The position numbers and the translations under genes were made by a program. From Rhodoferax sp. BLA1 (lineage in GTDB: Bacteria > Pseudomonadota > Gammaproteobacteria > Burkholderiales > Burkholderiaceae_C): a stretch of 64,000 bases of DNA. Shown in pieces: positions 34,407 through 43,425 of this stretch. Below the pieces are notes generated by a model. It made no database searches, had not been told where the DNA came from, and saw only the letters and a program-made list of their open reading frames with translations. The DNA is taken from NCBI RefSeq assembly GCF_013416775.1, contig NZ_SZVI01000013.1, positions 744,001 to 808,000 of the forward strand, in the 5' to 3' direction. Position 1 is the first letter of the stretch; every line of letters starts with the position of its first letter.

Positions 34407-34625
34407 TTATTTTTTCGCAGTCACGGCACCAGGCAAAGCTGGCACTGCATCAGCCGAAGCTGTCACTGCAGCTTTAGCAGCGCTACCGCTGTAGTAGGCC
34501 TTCAGCCATGGCACGTTGGTGAACAAGGCCAAATGAACGGCAAAAGCGCCGACCGCCACTGCACCCAAGTAAAGCGGAATACCTGTCGAAGGTTTCACAT
34601 ACAACCAAATTTTTCCGTAAATCAT
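34407..34625 (-). CDS. pucA: Light-harvesting 2 alpha polypeptide
   Basis: A 72-residue antenna polypeptide starting MIYGKIWLYVKPSTGIPLYLG after GGAG. It has one membrane helix with the bacteriochlorophyll-ligating His in AVGAFAVHLALF and the aromatic segment NVPWLKAYY. The Ala-rich C-terminal tail (about 20 residues, SAAKAAVTASADAV) is long for LH2 alpha. It is paired with pucB 12 bp upstream. Confidence 0.95.
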   Translation of the reverse strand: MIYGKIWLYVKPSTGIPLYLGAVAVGAFAVHLALFTNVPWLKAYYSGSAAKAAVTASADAVPALPGAVTAKK

Positions 34626-34637
34626 GGTGTTATCTCC

Positions 34638-34790
34638 TTACTTGAGCCAAGGTGAGTAAATATAGGAAAGCAAATGAGCAAATGCGGCGATCATGCCGAA
34701 AATTTGCGTTCCCTGAATGAGATGCCGATGAATCTCTTGAGCTTCGGCTTCAGTCAGTCCCGTTGGGTAAACTTTGTCTGTATCAGACAT
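34638..34790 (-). CDS. pucB: Light-harvesting 2 beta polypeptide
   Basis: A 50-residue antenna polypeptide. ATG 34790 (MSDTDKVYPTGLTEAEAQEI) follows GGAGAATAACC. It shows the beta signature LTEAEAQEIHRHLIQGTQ with the N-side His, and the helix His in AAFAHLLSYIYSPWL. An upstream in-frame start at 34823 would add 11 non-homologous residues. No PpsR box was found in its upstream region. Confidence 0.95.
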   Translation of the reverse strand: MSDTDKVYPTGLTEAEAQEIHRHLIQGTQIFGMIAAFAHLLSYIYSPWLK

Positions 34791-34965
34791 GGTTATTCTC
34801 CTTGCAACGTGCAAAACCCGCACGAGGGCTATTTAAGGCCGGAATGGCCAAAAATTCATTATATTTGCTGCCACCCACTAATAACTGTTCCACCGTAAAA
34901 ATACGCAATAGTGGCGACAACAAAAGAACTTTCTCAATACTTGGCACACCAAATATATCAGTCAT
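34783..34965 (-). CDS. Possible 60-residue ORF linking crtC to pucB, unidentified
   Basis: The crtC stop TAA overlaps an ATG (TAATG) with AGAAGG five bases upstream. The frame runs 60 codons (MTDIFGVPSIEKVLLLSPLL...) and its TGA overlaps the pucB start (ATGTCTGA). Both junctions look like translational coupling. The product has a moderately hydrophobic first half and a basic end (CKENNHV). I do not recognise it, and part of the region must also hold pucB leader and possibly promoter signals, so it may not be translated. Confidence 0.35.
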   Translation of the reverse strand: MTDIFGVPSIEKVLLLSPLLRIFTVEQLLVGGSKYNEFLAIPALNSPRAGFARCKENNHV

Positions 34966-35867
34966 TAAAACCTTCTTGGCATACGCCAAGGCAACATTGC
35001 TCGAACTATGGGAGACACAAGTCGTGGTATTGATAACGATTCATGAAAACTAACAACCTTCTCACCTAATAATTCACTTTTTAAAAGAGATCTTTGATAG
35101 AAAGGTGTATCTTCAAGCTGCTCATAAATCTCCACAGGTGCACTACTGCGAACACCACGATTGACTCGCCATGCAGTAGGAGGCAGTAATTTTCGCCCAG
35201 GAGGATCAAATGAACTTACTTGCCCCTGACAATCAAACAGCAAAGCCAATATAGACTGGCTTTGATCTTTATATCGCATGTCATACAGCACTGCAGTGCT
35301 GCCATCACGCATCAAACTACGTGACCAATCCCATTCATGAAAACCATTTTCAATGGGCTCATCGCCCTCATTTGAATCCAAATAGGCATTGCCTTGCCAC
35401 TTCTGAAAAGGTTTGCTCAGGTTAACTTCAATCTTGGCTGATGGTGCAATCGGACCCCAACGGTGTTTTTTCTTGACATCCAGTGGTGTGCTAAACCTAA
35501 ACAGCTGACGAGGTTCAATACGAATAGTCCCGGTGATCTTGTGAGGAATCGGAGCCCCAGTTTCATCCACACGTAGCGTCAGACTGGTACCGTCCCAATA
35601 CATGTCACTTGGGCCAATCACAAACCTGTTGGAGCTGCGCGAAGAATGTTTACGACTGCGCTCCGTCATGCACCATCGTTTGTTATTGCGGTTGTACAAA
35701 GCAATATTCAGAGCACAAAAATTATCAGGATCGGCTTTACCGCTGCGTCTGGCCCAAGCGTAATAAGGCGAAAAGACACTGCCAACAAAGGCAATCAAGC
35801 TCAGTCCGAATTGACCGTCATCACTCATGGCATCAACATACCACCAGAGGTAGCCTCCGTTTGGCAC
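34965..35867 (-). CDS. crtC: Acyclic carotenoid 1,2-hydratase (hydroxyneurosporene synthase)
   Basis: Adds water to the terminal double bond of neurosporene. The core begins GGYLWWYVDAMSDDG and continues LSLIAFVGSVFSPYYAWAR, with later family blocks NRWCMTER-like (KRWCMTERSRKH), YWDGTSLTLRVDE and NGFHEWDWSRSL. The start is uncertain: GTG 35867 gives 300 residues, but sequence resembling the family (EPRFDQVV) extends upstream and the next start is ATG 36026 (353 residues). Either way the gene overlaps the crtD 3' end, by 43 or 202 bp. The stop overlaps a small ORF. Confidence 0.9.
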   Translation of the reverse strand: MPNGGYLWWYVDAMSDDGQFGLSLIAFVGSVFSPYYAWARRSGKADPDNFCALNIALYNRNNKRWCMTERSRKHSSRSSNRFVIGPSDMYWDGTSLTLRVDETGAPIPHKITGTIRIEPRQLFRFSTPLDVKKKHRWGPIAPSAKIEVNLSKPFQKWQGNAYLDSNEGDEPIENGFHEWDWSRSLMRDGSTAVLYDMRYKDQSQSILALLFDCQGQVSSFDPPGRKLLPPTAWRVNRGVRSSAPVEIYEQLEDTPFYQRSLLKSELLGEKVVSFHESLSIPRLVSPIVRAMLPWRMPRRF

Positions 35868-37363
35868 AACCTGGTCAAACCGAGGTTCTCCAGAACTGCT
35901 GCGGCCGCCAGTCGCCCCGACATCGCCGCCATCGGCACGCCAGGCCCCGGATGGACACTCCCGCCCGCCAGATACACACCCGGTATCGGGCTGATCGCTC
36001 CTGGTCTCGAAAAAATGCTCAGCCATCCGTGTGTCGCCTGTCCATAAAGTGCTCCACCAGTGCCGGGGAAACGTTGATGAAAATGCCGTGGTGATGTTCG
36101 AACTACCCGGCCGGTATCCAACTCGATGTCCAGACCGCAGTCCCTGGCACGCCTGAAACTTCTTTCCTGCAACTTCTCGAGCAAATCAGCTGACAAGCGC
36201 TCATCGTCCGTATCACCAATGGCTGGCGCATTTACCAGACACAACAATCTTTCAGGTGTTTGTGGACTCGTACCTGCGCCTCGGTCTTGCGCACAAACAT
36301 ACAGCGTCGGGTCAGTGGGCAAGTTGTTGCGTCCAAAAATGTCTTCAAACTCTGAAGCGTACCGCCGCCCAAAAAACAGGTTATGACGGTCCAGACTGAG
36401 ACCTTTTGTTTTGGCCACGGCACACCAAGTGACAGCAGACAAAGAACGCCGACCTTTTTGTGAGGGAAACGCCGCACGAGTTTTGGCACCCAGCAATCCT
36501 TGGCGCAACGCCGACACATCACCATTAAACACAAGCGCATCGGCCGCCAACACTTCACCATCGCGCAAGACCACTCCTTTGGCCCGCCCCTGGCTGATCT
36601 GAATCTCCTGGCATTCCGTTTGGTAACGGAACTGCACACCATTTTGTTTACACAGACGAACCAAACACTGGGCAAGCGAGCTCATGCCTCCCTGAACCGA
36701 CCACACGCCATCCATCTCGACCTGAGCGATCAAATTCAGGGTTGCCGGTGCTTGGTACGGTGAGGAACCACAGTAGGTTGCATAACGGCCAAATAGCTGG
36801 CGTAAACGCGGGTCCGTAAAGTGCCTGCTCAAACTGTCCCACATGGTCCTCGTTGGACCAACACGCGCCAACAATGCCAAACCACGCGGGCCCAAACTCA
36901 TCATGAACTTGGGTAAGTTGCTGACTTGTGAACGAATGAAAGGTGTCTCCAGGCTCCGATACAGGGCCTTGGTCATCTGGCAGAAATGACGAAATCTCTG
37001 CGCTTCGTCTTGACCAGCAAAAGCCTCCACAGCGGCCTCACTAGCCTGCGGATCAGCAAACAAATCCAAAGCACTTCCGTCGTCCCAAAAGTGTTTGGCA
37101 AGGACCGGCAGTTGTGACAGTTTGAGTTCTGTGTCGATGTCAGCCCCTACCGACTCCATCAGCTCCGAGAAAACCCACTTCATGGTGAAGACAGTCGGAC
37201 CTGCGTCAATGAAGCTTCCGCCCACATCCTGCGCACGCACTTTTCCACCAGCCTGTTCACTGCGCTCCACCACCGTCACGTTGAGCCCCTGATGGCCCAA
37301 ACGCAAAGCAGCAGCAAGGCCAGCCACACCGGCCCCCACCACAACAACATGTTTCTCAGCCAT
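35825..37363 (-). CDS. crtD: Methoxyneurosporene (1-hydroxycarotenoid) dehydrogenase
   Basis: A 512-residue FAD enzyme introducing the 3,4 double bond. ATG 37363 (MAEKHVVVVGAGVAGLAAAL) has GAGG upstream; a longer frame start at 37408 is not needed. It shows the N-terminal FAD fold, QAGGKVRAQDVGGSFIDAGPT, and a C-terminal GVYLAGGSVHPGPGVPMAAMSG. It belongs to the CrtI superfamily but its neighbours crtC and crtA fix the assignment. Its start overlaps the crtA stop by 8 bp. Confidence 0.95.
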   Translation of the reverse strand: MAEKHVVVVGAGVAGLAAALRLGHQGLNVTVVERSEQAGGKVRAQDVGGSFIDAGPTVFTMKWVFSELMESVGADIDTELKLSQLPVLAKHFWDDGSALDLFADPQASEAAVEAFAGQDEAQRFRHFCQMTKALYRSLETPFIRSQVSNLPKFMMSLGPRGLALLARVGPTRTMWDSLSRHFTDPRLRQLFGRYATYCGSSPYQAPATLNLIAQVEMDGVWSVQGGMSSLAQCLVRLCKQNGVQFRYQTECQEIQISQGRAKGVVLRDGEVLAADALVFNGDVSALRQGLLGAKTRAAFPSQKGRRSLSAVTWCAVAKTKGLSLDRHNLFFGRRYASEFEDIFGRNNLPTDPTLYVCAQDRGAGTSPQTPERLLCLVNAPAIGDTDDERLSADLLEKLQERSFRRARDCGLDIELDTGRVVRTSPRHFHQRFPGTGGALYGQATHGWLSIFSRPGAISPIPGVYLAGGSVHPGPGVPMAAMSGRLAAAAVLENLGLTRLCQTEATSGGMLMP

Positions 37364-38126
37364 GGTGAACCTCGTGTGAGACGCCGTAGCGTTTACCATG
37401 CCAAACACCGGTCATGGCAAGAACCCGCATCCGAACAAACATGGACTCAGCAAAGTAGTCGTTTTTATAAGCCGCAGTGATGGCGTGTTTGTGGGCGCCC
37501 GAGTGGGCATATGCGACCATGGCATCCGTATCGCTCCAGAGACTGAACGTACATTGCCGCAGCAGCGGGGCTTCACCCAGCCCCATGGCGAGGTGACATC
37601 CTGTGGCAGTGTTGAGTTCTTTTTGAGCCGGTGGTGAGTAGCGCCAAAACGCAAGTGCCTTGGCTGGCCGAATGGTCCCCCGAGTTAACACCGCAATCAA
37701 ACTGCCGCCATCTTCGGTTCCGGCCGGGTCCTGCGACTCGATCAGGCAATCTTTGGGCGTAACGCCCCACACCTGCTCATCCCACTGCCCTCTGGCTGAT
37801 GTCACAGCCATCGAACTCAACCAGTGCTCGCGGGAGTGTTCAATCATGGCAAGCACATACGGGCCATCACAAAATTCATTGGCTTTTTGTTCGTCCTCAA
37901 ACAAACAAATCAAGCCTTGATGACTGCCACTGGGACGCAAACCAAACCCACCACCGTGCCCACTACCCATCACCTTGGAGAAAAGGAGCCCAGGCACATC
38001 CTTGAGTGCACCAGAACCCTGAATCAGCCGCATCCATCCCCAGGCTCGGTGCTGTGTCAAATAGTCAACCAGCAGCACCACAACCACACCGGACAGTGCA
38101 ATAGATGGGTTAGCAGACGTATTCAC
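37356..38126 (-). CDS. crtA: Spheroidene monooxygenase
   Basis: A 256-residue enzyme that oxidises spheroidene to spheroidenone. GTG 38126 (VNTSANPSIALSGVVVVLLVDY) follows AAGG at 7 bp. Family features are GLRPSGSHQGLICLFEDEQKANEFC, RGTIRPAKALAFWRYSPPAQ and FSLWSDTDAMVAYAHSGAHKHAI. Its presence suggests that ketocarotenoid is made when oxygen is available. It starts 97 bp after pufC on the same strand and may be a downstream member of the puf transcript. Confidence 0.94.
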   Translation of the reverse strand: MNTSANPSIALSGVVVVLLVDYLTQHRAWGWMRLIQGSGALKDVPGLLFSKVMGSGHGGGFGLRPSGSHQGLICLFEDEQKANEFCDGPYVLAMIEHSREHWLSSMAVTSARGQWDEQVWGVTPKDCLIESQDPAGTEDGGSLIAVLTRGTIRPAKALAFWRYSPPAQKELNTATGCHLAMGLGEAPLLRQCTFSLWSDTDAMVAYAHSGAHKHAITAAYKNDYFAESMFVRMRVLAMTGVWHGKRYGVSHEVHHG

Positions 38127-38222
38127 TGGCTGACCTTCCGTCTTTGCAAAAACACGACAACAAGCCAACAACCAGCAGTTCAGAAAACTTGCTCATCATC
38201 CACTCGGTGCCAAAGATTGACG

Positions 38223-39263
38223 TTACTTCGCAGCGACGGTTGTCACCGCAGCAGGACGAGGACCGACCAACTCAGGATAGTCTTTGATAAATGGTGTCCC
38301 GTGCAAAGGCTTGTACACACCCTGGTGACATGTCGCGCAGTTCACCTTGGGAGAGTCACCTGTCGGGCCCAACCTGTTGGCTGGGAAGGCAGTTCTAAGG
38401 GGTTCGAGATAAGCAACGTTCAGGTCTCGGGCCAACCGAATACCGTGCCAAGCCACAGCCCGCTGTGGAGGATTGTCTGCCCAGTCGCCAAATGACCGCG
38501 TGTTGTGGCAATACGTGCAATTCACGTTGAGCGCAGAAGACATGTGTGTCATCAAGCTATAGGTGTACTCCGTCTGTTTGAGAGAGCTGCGATTGGTTCG
38601 ATCCGGTAATGCGGTGGTACTGTAAACACGGATGTTCTTGCTTTCCAACAAGAAAGGCGTGAACGGATCTGTTGGCGTAGCCATCAGTGCCACCGTCATT
38701 GAAGCGGTGTTTTGTCCGGCATTGTCCCCAATGAAGTTGGAGCCATTGGCTTGAGGAGGCTCCTTGAACCAGATATTGGATGGCACCGGTTGCCCGCGAT
38801 GACAGGTGAAACAGGTCACGCCAGTTGCGGCCACATGGGTCGTCCAGTCCGAATTGATGTGCCTGGTCATTTCAAGCATGCGCCGCGACACCACTTTGGT
38901 GTACATCTTGTCATCTGCAAAGTTCTGCAAATCATGGCAATACGCACAACCTTCGACAGGTGACACCCAGGCGGTCATGGCCGTCATGAGTCGCGTGAAC
39001 TCGGCCACGCTCACGTCACCCAGGACCTTGACATTCTGAAAAGCCTGGCTGGCTCTCGGACCATTGGCGTCTGCGGCAGGTATCGCTTCAGGAAGCAGAT
39101 TCTTGGCATTGATGGCTTCTACCAGACGTGGGTTGTACACCTGCAACATGCCGGTACCACGGTACCCACGCTGGATTGAATCAGGCGAAGGACGCTCGCA
39201 TCCCGCCAGCAGCACCAACCCACCAAGGAGCAAGAGCTTTAGTGAAATAGATGACAAGCTCAT
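38223..39263 (-). CDS. pufC: Reaction-centre tetraheme cytochrome c subunit (lipoprotein)
   Basis: A 346-residue periplasmic cytochrome that re-reduces the special pair. It has a lipoprotein signal ending LLAGC (Cys22) and four heme sites, CAYCH (106-110), CFTCH (151-155), CTYCH (249-253) and CATCH (309-313). Its ATG overlaps the pufM stop (ATGA). Retention of PufC is typical for betaproteobacterial phototrophs and differs from Rhodobacter, which has pufX instead. Confidence 0.97.
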   Translation of the reverse strand: MSLSSISLKLLLLGGLVLLAGCERPSPDSIQRGYRGTGMLQVYNPRLVEAINAKNLLPEAIPAADANGPRASQAFQNVKVLGDVSVAEFTRLMTAMTAWVSPVEGCAYCHDLQNFADDKMYTKVVSRRMLEMTRHINSDWTTHVAATGVTCFTCHRGQPVPSNIWFKEPPQANGSNFIGDNAGQNTASMTVALMATPTDPFTPFLLESKNIRVYSTTALPDRTNRSSLKQTEYTYSLMTHMSSALNVNCTYCHNTRSFGDWADNPPQRAVAWHGIRLARDLNVAYLEPLRTAFPANRLGPTGDSPKVNCATCHQGVYKPLHGTPFIKDYPELVGPRPAAVTTVAAK

Positions 39264-40237
39264 GGTTTCACTCCAATCAAGGTTGCGGGATCAACAACGA
39301 TGGGGAAAACAGACGGCTGTGGCGGAACCACCCCATGTTTCATCGACCACAAGTACCAGTTGTCCACCACGGTGCCAGACAACAAGATGCCAATACCACC
39401 CACCAAGGGGCACAGAACGGCAAACCACCATCCCCAACGGTGGATGGATTCCATCGTTGCGTTGATGCCCATGGTCCAACGCCAAAACAAGGCTGCTCGC
39501 TCAGACGCGCCACCACGGTCAAAAATCTGCTCGATTTCCCGCTCACCGCCAAACCGACTCACTGCCAAAATAGTAGCGCCATGCATAGCAAATATGAGGG
39601 TTGAGCCGTAAAGAAAGGCAATAGACAACGCATGGAACGGGTTGTAGAACAGGTTGCCGTAGCGCAAGGAAAATGCAGCCGTCCAGTCCAGGTGCGGGAA
39701 GATCCCAAAAGGCACCGCCTCACTCCAAGACCCCATCAAAACCGGGCGAATGAAACCCAACACCAGATACAGCCAGATGGCTGCGGCAAAGGCCCAAGCG
39801 ACGTGGGTACCCATGTGCAGTTCACGTGCCCGACGGTAGATACGCAGCCACCACAGAATCAGTGAGGCTGTCAGAAAGAACCCTGCCATCAGCCACCAGC
39901 CCCCTTGATTCAAAGGCGGCAACTTGAGACCATACTCCGGCGGCGGTGGTTCCAACGCCAGCCAAAACAGTTGACGCACAAATTGCACCGGGTCCCAGCC
40001 CACCGACGCGAGCATGTTCATCCCAACGATGAAAAACGCGATCGAAAAACTGACAGCGGCGGCAACACCGAGTGTGCCGAGATAAATAGGGCCAATTTGG
40101 GCATTACCTAAACGCCCCAGAAGGTGGAACTGAACGGGTTGCCCAAAGCGGGGCTCGTTTCCTTTGCCCAATGGCACACCGTGATGCACAGCGCCCGACG
40201 GCTGCACTGCAGTAAATAGATTTTGATATTCAGCCAT
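39260..40237 (-). CDS. pufM: Photosynthetic reaction centre M subunit
   Basis: A 325-residue five-helix subunit beginning [20 protein letters not shown]. The special-pair and accessory pigment region [25 protein letters not shown] contains the ligating histidines, and [19 protein letters not shown] follows the non-heme iron region. It binds QA. It is separated from pufL by 16 bp and overlaps pufC by 4 bp. Confidence 0.97.
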   Translation of the reverse strand: MAEYQNLFTAVQPSGAVHHGVPLGKGNEPRFGQPVQFHLLGRLGNAQIGPIYLGTLGVAAAVSFSIAFFIVGMNMLASVGWDPVQFVRQLFWLALEPPPPEYGLKLPPLNQGGWWLMAGFFLTASLILWWLRIYRRARELHMGTHVAWAFAAAIWLYLVLGFIRPVLMGSWSEAVPFGIFPHLDWTAAFSLRYGNLFYNPFHALSIAFLYGSTLIFAMHGATILAVSRFGGEREIEQIFDRGGASERAALFWRWTMGINATMESIHRWGWWFAVLCPLVGGIGILLSGTVVDNWYLWSMKHGVVPPQPSVFPIVVDPATLIGVKP

Positions 40238-40253
40238 GACGTGATCTCCTGAC

Positions 40254-41078
40254 TTAATTCCAGATGGGCATGTTCAACCACCAACCCCACCATTCAGGCC
40301 ATCCACGCGTCCAGAATGGTCCACTGATCACAATGCATAGGGCACTGAAAAGGACAGCCGCCAGCGCCAAAAACAAACCAAGGCGGTGAATCCCCAAGGT
40401 ACCAATTGAATAACCAATGATGTCGCGGAAGAAAGTATCCTCAGCTTCGGGTGCACAAACCTTCTCGCCCTTCTTTGGATTCGATGCTGAAACAATCAGC
40501 GAGCTATGCAAAGACAGCGCGAATGTGGTGCCAAAGAAAAAGCTGATGGCCAGCATGTGGGCGGGGTTGTAGTGGAAATGCAGATACTGGTACCCCACGT
40601 TAGAAACCCAGTCCAAATGGCTGTAAATACCATAGGGAAAACCGTGGCCCCATGCACCCATCAGCACCGGGCGAATGACCACCAAAGTGACGTAGGCGAA
40701 TATCGCAACGCCAAACGCCAGGGGCACATGCAAACCCATGCCGAGCTTTCGGCAGATTTCAACCTCGCGAAGCATCCAGGATACAAAGGCGCCGATGGCA
40801 CACACCGTGACCAGTTGCCACAAGCCGCCCTCCATGAGGGGTGCGATCCCCAGTCCATAAGACAAATCCGGCGGGGCAATGCTGATCTGCCAAAGGTTCC
40901 ATGTCGGACCTTGCGATGCACCCCAAAGAATCATGAACGTGCCCAACACAGAGAAAAACAATGTGGTGACACCAAAAAAACCGACGTAGAAGGGACCGAC
41001 CCAAAAGTCAAACAGGTCACCACCTATCAAAGTTCCTCCACGAACTCTGTACTTCTTTTCAAAGCTGAGCATCGCCAT
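40254..41078 (-). CDS. pufL: Photosynthetic reaction centre L subunit
   Basis: A 274-residue five-helix subunit beginning [20 protein letters not shown]. It shows [33 protein letters not shown] with pigment-ligating histidines and the C-terminal [19 protein letters not shown]. It binds QB. It is preceded by a 117-bp gap containing a stable hairpin after pufA. Confidence 0.97.
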   Translation of the reverse strand: MAMLSFEKKYRVRGGTLIGGDLFDFWVGPFYVGFFGVTTLFFSVLGTFMILWGASQGPTWNLWQISIAPPDLSYGLGIAPLMEGGLWQLVTVCAIGAFVSWMLREVEICRKLGMGLHVPLAFGVAIFAYVTLVVIRPVLMGAWGHGFPYGIYSHLDWVSNVGYQYLHFHYNPAHMLAISFFFGTTFALSLHSSLIVSASNPKKGEKVCAPEAEDTFFRDIIGYSIGTLGIHRLGLFLALAAVLFSALCIVISGPFWTRGWPEWWGWWLNMPIWN

Positions 41079-41138
41079 GATTGCACCCGCCTAACTAGAA
41101 CTGACTCGTCGTCAATTCCGAATGTTTACTAAAACTGG

Positions 41139-41175
41139 GCAAACGACACCCAAAATAGCTTTTGGGTTCGTTTGC
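41139..41175 (-). promoter_or_regulatory. pufA-pufL intercistronic hairpin
   Basis: GCAAACGACACCCAAAA (41139-41155) pairs almost perfectly with TTTTGGGTTCGTTTGC (41160-41175), with one bulge and a 4-base loop. In Rhodobacter a hairpin here protects the pufBA mRNA from 3' decay so that LH1 exceeds reaction-centre protein. The same job is inferred. Confidence 0.75.
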
Positions 41176-41195
41176 TTTCCGTGAACACAGTCCGC

Positions 41196-41396
41196 TTAAG
41201 AACCTGCTGCAGGGACCGTTGCTGGCAGGGGTGCGTTTTGCGTTGCAACCGCACCTGCCTTGTGTTGGCCATCGAGCCAGTTGAACTTGTTGGTACCGAG
41301 CAAGATCAGATGAATCATTGCAGCCAGAGCGAACAAGAAAATGCCTTGAGCAACCATAACCCTGATAGGGTCGAAAAGACGCCAAATTCTCCACAT
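41196..41396 (-). CDS. pufA: Light-harvesting 1 alpha polypeptide
   Basis: A 66-residue antenna polypeptide. The second of two close ATGs (41396, [17 protein letters not shown]) is at the right distance from AGGAG and gives the usual MW start. The membrane helix contains the pigment-ligating His in [21 protein letters not shown]; an Ala/Pro tail ([15 protein letters not shown]) is probably trimmed or disordered. Its ribosome site overlaps the stop of the 74-residue gene upstream, which separates it from pufB. Confidence 0.96.
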   Translation of the reverse strand: MWRIWRLFDPIRVMVAQGIFLFALAAMIHLILLGTNKFNWLDGQHKAGAVATQNAPLPATVPAAGS

Positions 41397-41407
41397 GGTC
41401 ATTTCTC

Positions 41408-41632
41408 CTAAATAATGTATGACATGAGTGTGTACACCGCTGAATTCACACCTTCAATAAGACCTTTGGAGTTCTCTGCACCAGGTAAAAACTTTCTCCA
41501 TTGCATACCAATCAGTGAAGCTGATACTGATGCAACAAAAAAGATGACAAATACCGGCGCAAAAATCATCCAAAAAGCCAGCGATTTCTCAGCATGCAGA
41601 AATTCGCCCTTTATTTGAATGTTTTGATTCAT
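41408..41632 (-). CDS. 74-residue single-span membrane protein between pufB and pufA, unidentified (candidate RC-LH1 accessory subunit)
   Basis: ATG 41632 follows AGGA at 9 bp and opens [20 protein letters not shown], one hydrophobic helix ([20 protein letters not shown], about residues 20-39), then [17 protein letters not shown] and a C-terminal amphipathic stretch ending TLMSYII. The TAG overlaps the pufA ribosome site, so the gene sits tightly inside the operon. pufB and pufA are normally adjacent; an inserted gene is unusual. The topology (short cytoplasmic end, one span, amphipathic tail) and the LPxxEN segment recall Rhodobacter PufX, but similarity is too short to claim homology. It does not resemble PufQ as I know it. 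Confidence 0.75.
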   Translation of the reverse strand: MNQNIQIKGEFLHAEKSLAFWMIFAPVFVIFFVASVSASLIGMQWRKFLPGAENSKGLIEGVNSAVYTLMSYII

Positions 41633-41662
41633 GGCAACCAATCCTGGAATCAAACGATGGCA

Positions 41663-41806
41663 TTACAGCCAGGGTCGCCAAGCCCAAACAAGAATGTGCG
41701 CAACCACAGCAACTGCCGTGAATCCCACAAATCCTTGAACATAGAACTTGTGGAACTCCTGGGCTTCCTCGTCAGTCAGTCCGGAAATAGAGGTTTGATT
41801 CGACAT
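41663..41806 (-). CDS. pufB: Light-harvesting 1 beta polypeptide
   Basis: A 47-residue antenna polypeptide. ATG 41806 ([18 protein letters not shown]) follows AAGGAG. It has the beta signature [17 protein letters not shown], a single helix with the ligating His in [14 protein letters not shown], and stops right after WL as LH1 beta proteins do. It lies 140 bp after bchZ and 30 bp before the 74-residue gene. Confidence 0.95.
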   Translation of the reverse strand: MSNQTSISGLTDEEAQEFHKFYVQGFVGFTAVAVVAHILVWAWRPWL

Positions 41807-41818
41807 GCGAATACTCCT

Positions 41819-41950
41819 TCACAAAAAAGCCTTTCGGCCGATGATGCGCACAACCCGCGCAACCTGAGTAGCCAAGGTTTTTGGCCTCGACATCTTGAAG
41901 TCCGACGCTGATAACAGCCTCGGCACAGGCCCATGCAGATCAAACCTCAT
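41819..41950 (-). CDS. Possible 43-residue ORF between bchZ and pufB, unidentified
   Basis: Its ATG (41950) overlaps the bchZ stop as ATGA, and its TGA is directly followed by the AAGGAG of pufB, so it fills the whole bchZ-pufB gap. The product starts [10 protein letters not shown] and is basic (seven Arg and three Lys), with an amphipathic end ([13 protein letters not shown]) and no membrane span. In Rhodobacter the gene at this place is pufQ, but PufQ is longer and has a membrane segment, so only the position matches. It could be a chance frame in the puf leader. Confidence 0.35.
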   Translation of the reverse strand: MRFDLHGPVPRLLSASDFKMSRPKTLATQVARVVRIIGRKAFL

Positions 41951-43425
41951 GCATGAACCCCCAATCCCAACTCTTCGCCAGCGCGGTCAACATGCGAGAC
42001 CATGACTTTGTCCTGGTCTGACTCGCGGGCGAATTTTTCAGCCAAATCACGCAAGCGTTTGGCAGCAGAAATCTGTATCAACACAGGCTGGTTCTGAATC
42101 AGATCCCGCATCCTTGACTGCGCAGCCTCGTGCCAAGACGCATTCGGAACCACCACACCGCGTGCATGTGTTGGGTCCACACGATCCATGTCCGCGCCCA
42201 AGGGAAGAATGTGAAACAGTGCATCAAACAAGCTGTTGCACACCTCTTGGATGAGGTAGCTTGCACCGCTGTAACCCATGAATGGCGTGCCCGTATGACG
42301 CCTGATCACCGCGCCAGGAAACGAGGCCGGTATGAAGGAGGCTCGCATCGGCCCCCCACCAGAGATCTCGCTCAGATACATGCGCTCGTTGTAGCTGCCA
42401 AACATGATCAGTGGTGTTTGGGTTTTGCACAATTCACGAATCTTCTGGTTGTCTGTTTTGGCACCCGCCACACGGGAAATAGCAAACTTGCAGGGCAAGC
42501 CCATTTCAACTTCCAGGAAATTCTTCAGTCCCCGGGTATAGGTTTCGTTGGCAACCACGGCGAAACTGGCCGTCGAGAAAAAGTCTTGGGTGACCGAACG
42601 CCACAAATCCCAAAGTGGTTTCAGTGTGGTATGCCGTTCACGTTCAATGAACGGCTCTGGATCCAAACCCAGTAACTCACCGAGTCGGCGCAAAAACTGC
42701 GTCGTGCTGTGCAGGCCAATGGGGGCCTGGAGGTAAGGCCGATCAAGCGCTTCACACAGCATCCGGCCAAACTCACGGTACATGCAGATATTGACATCCG
42801 CATTCACAAGATTCGGAACATCGGCCAAGTGACTGCCAAGCGGAAACACCATATTGATTTCCGCGCCGATACCCTCTACCAAGCGGCGCACCTCGGCCAA
42901 ATCGCTTGCAGAATTGAACATCCCGTACGCCGGGCCAATGATGTTGACGCGAGGCTTTTCTTCTGACTGGCGTTCACTCAGCGGTTTGCGCTCGGGCACT
43001 TTGCGCAAGCCATATTCACTCCACAACCAGTAAATGGCCCGGTTGGCACATTGCCACTGGTCTTCATCAATCGTGCGCGGCAGGAACCGCAAGATATTCG
43101 TTCCTTCCGGCGTCACACCACCGCCAATCATCTCGGCAATGGAACCTGTCACCACCACCGCAGGCAGGTCGGGGTCCAGCACAGCGTGTGCACGTTTCAT
43201 GGCACCTTCGGTGCCTTCGCGGCCCAACTGCTCTTCACCCAAACCCGTCACCACAATCGGCAACTCATGGGGCGGCAAAGCATCCGTGTAGTGCAATACG
43301 GAGGTCACCGGCAGGTTTTCACAGCCCACCGGGCCATCAATGATGACCTGCAGCCCCTTGATGGCGGTAAACACATACACCGCCCCCCAATAGCCACCCG
43401 CGCGATCATGGTCAAGGATGAACAT
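41947..43425 (-). CDS. bchZ: Chlorophyllide a reductase subunit Z
   Basis: A 492-residue NifK-like subunit of COR, which with BchY reduces ring B. It begins [42 protein letters not shown], containing a cluster-ligand Cys, followed by [18 protein letters not shown] and [16 protein letters not shown]. The ATG overlaps the bchY TGA by one base. It ends the bch part of the crtE-bchZ-puf superoperon. Confidence 0.97.
   Translation of the reverse strand: MFILDHDRAGGYWGAVYVFTAIKGLQVIIDGPVGCENLPVTSVLHYTDALPPHELPIVVTGLGEEQLGREGTEGAMKRAHAVLDPDLPAVVVTGSIAEMIGGGVTPEGTNILRFLPRTIDEDQWQCANRAIYWLWSEYGLRKVPERKPLSERQSEEKPRVNIIGPAYGMFNSASDLAEVRRLVEGIGAEINMVFPLGSHLADVPNLVNADVNICMYREFGRMLCEALDRPYLQAPIGLHSTTQFLRRLGELLGLDPEPFIERERHTTLKPLWDLWRSVTQDFFSTASFAVVANETYTRGLKNFLEVEMGLPCKFAISRVAGAKTDNQKIRELCKTQTPLIMFGSYNERMYLSEISGGGPMRASFIPASFPGAVIRRHTGTPFMGYSGASYLIQEVCNSLFDALFHILPLGADMDRVDPTHARGVVVPNASWHEAAQSRMRDLIQNQPVLIQISAAKRLRDLAEKFARESDQDKVMVSHVDRAGEELGLGVHA

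Noticed and set aside
38135..38200. Short hydrophobic frame between pufC and crtA on the minus strand (starts MMSKFSELL)
   Set aside because: Under 30 codons, weak ribosome site, overlaps the crtA start; no sign of conservation can be judged.
41807..41835. Terminator before pufB (GGCCGAAAGGC followed by T6)
   Set aside because: The stem is only three to four base pairs, too weak to call, although the T-run is noticeable.
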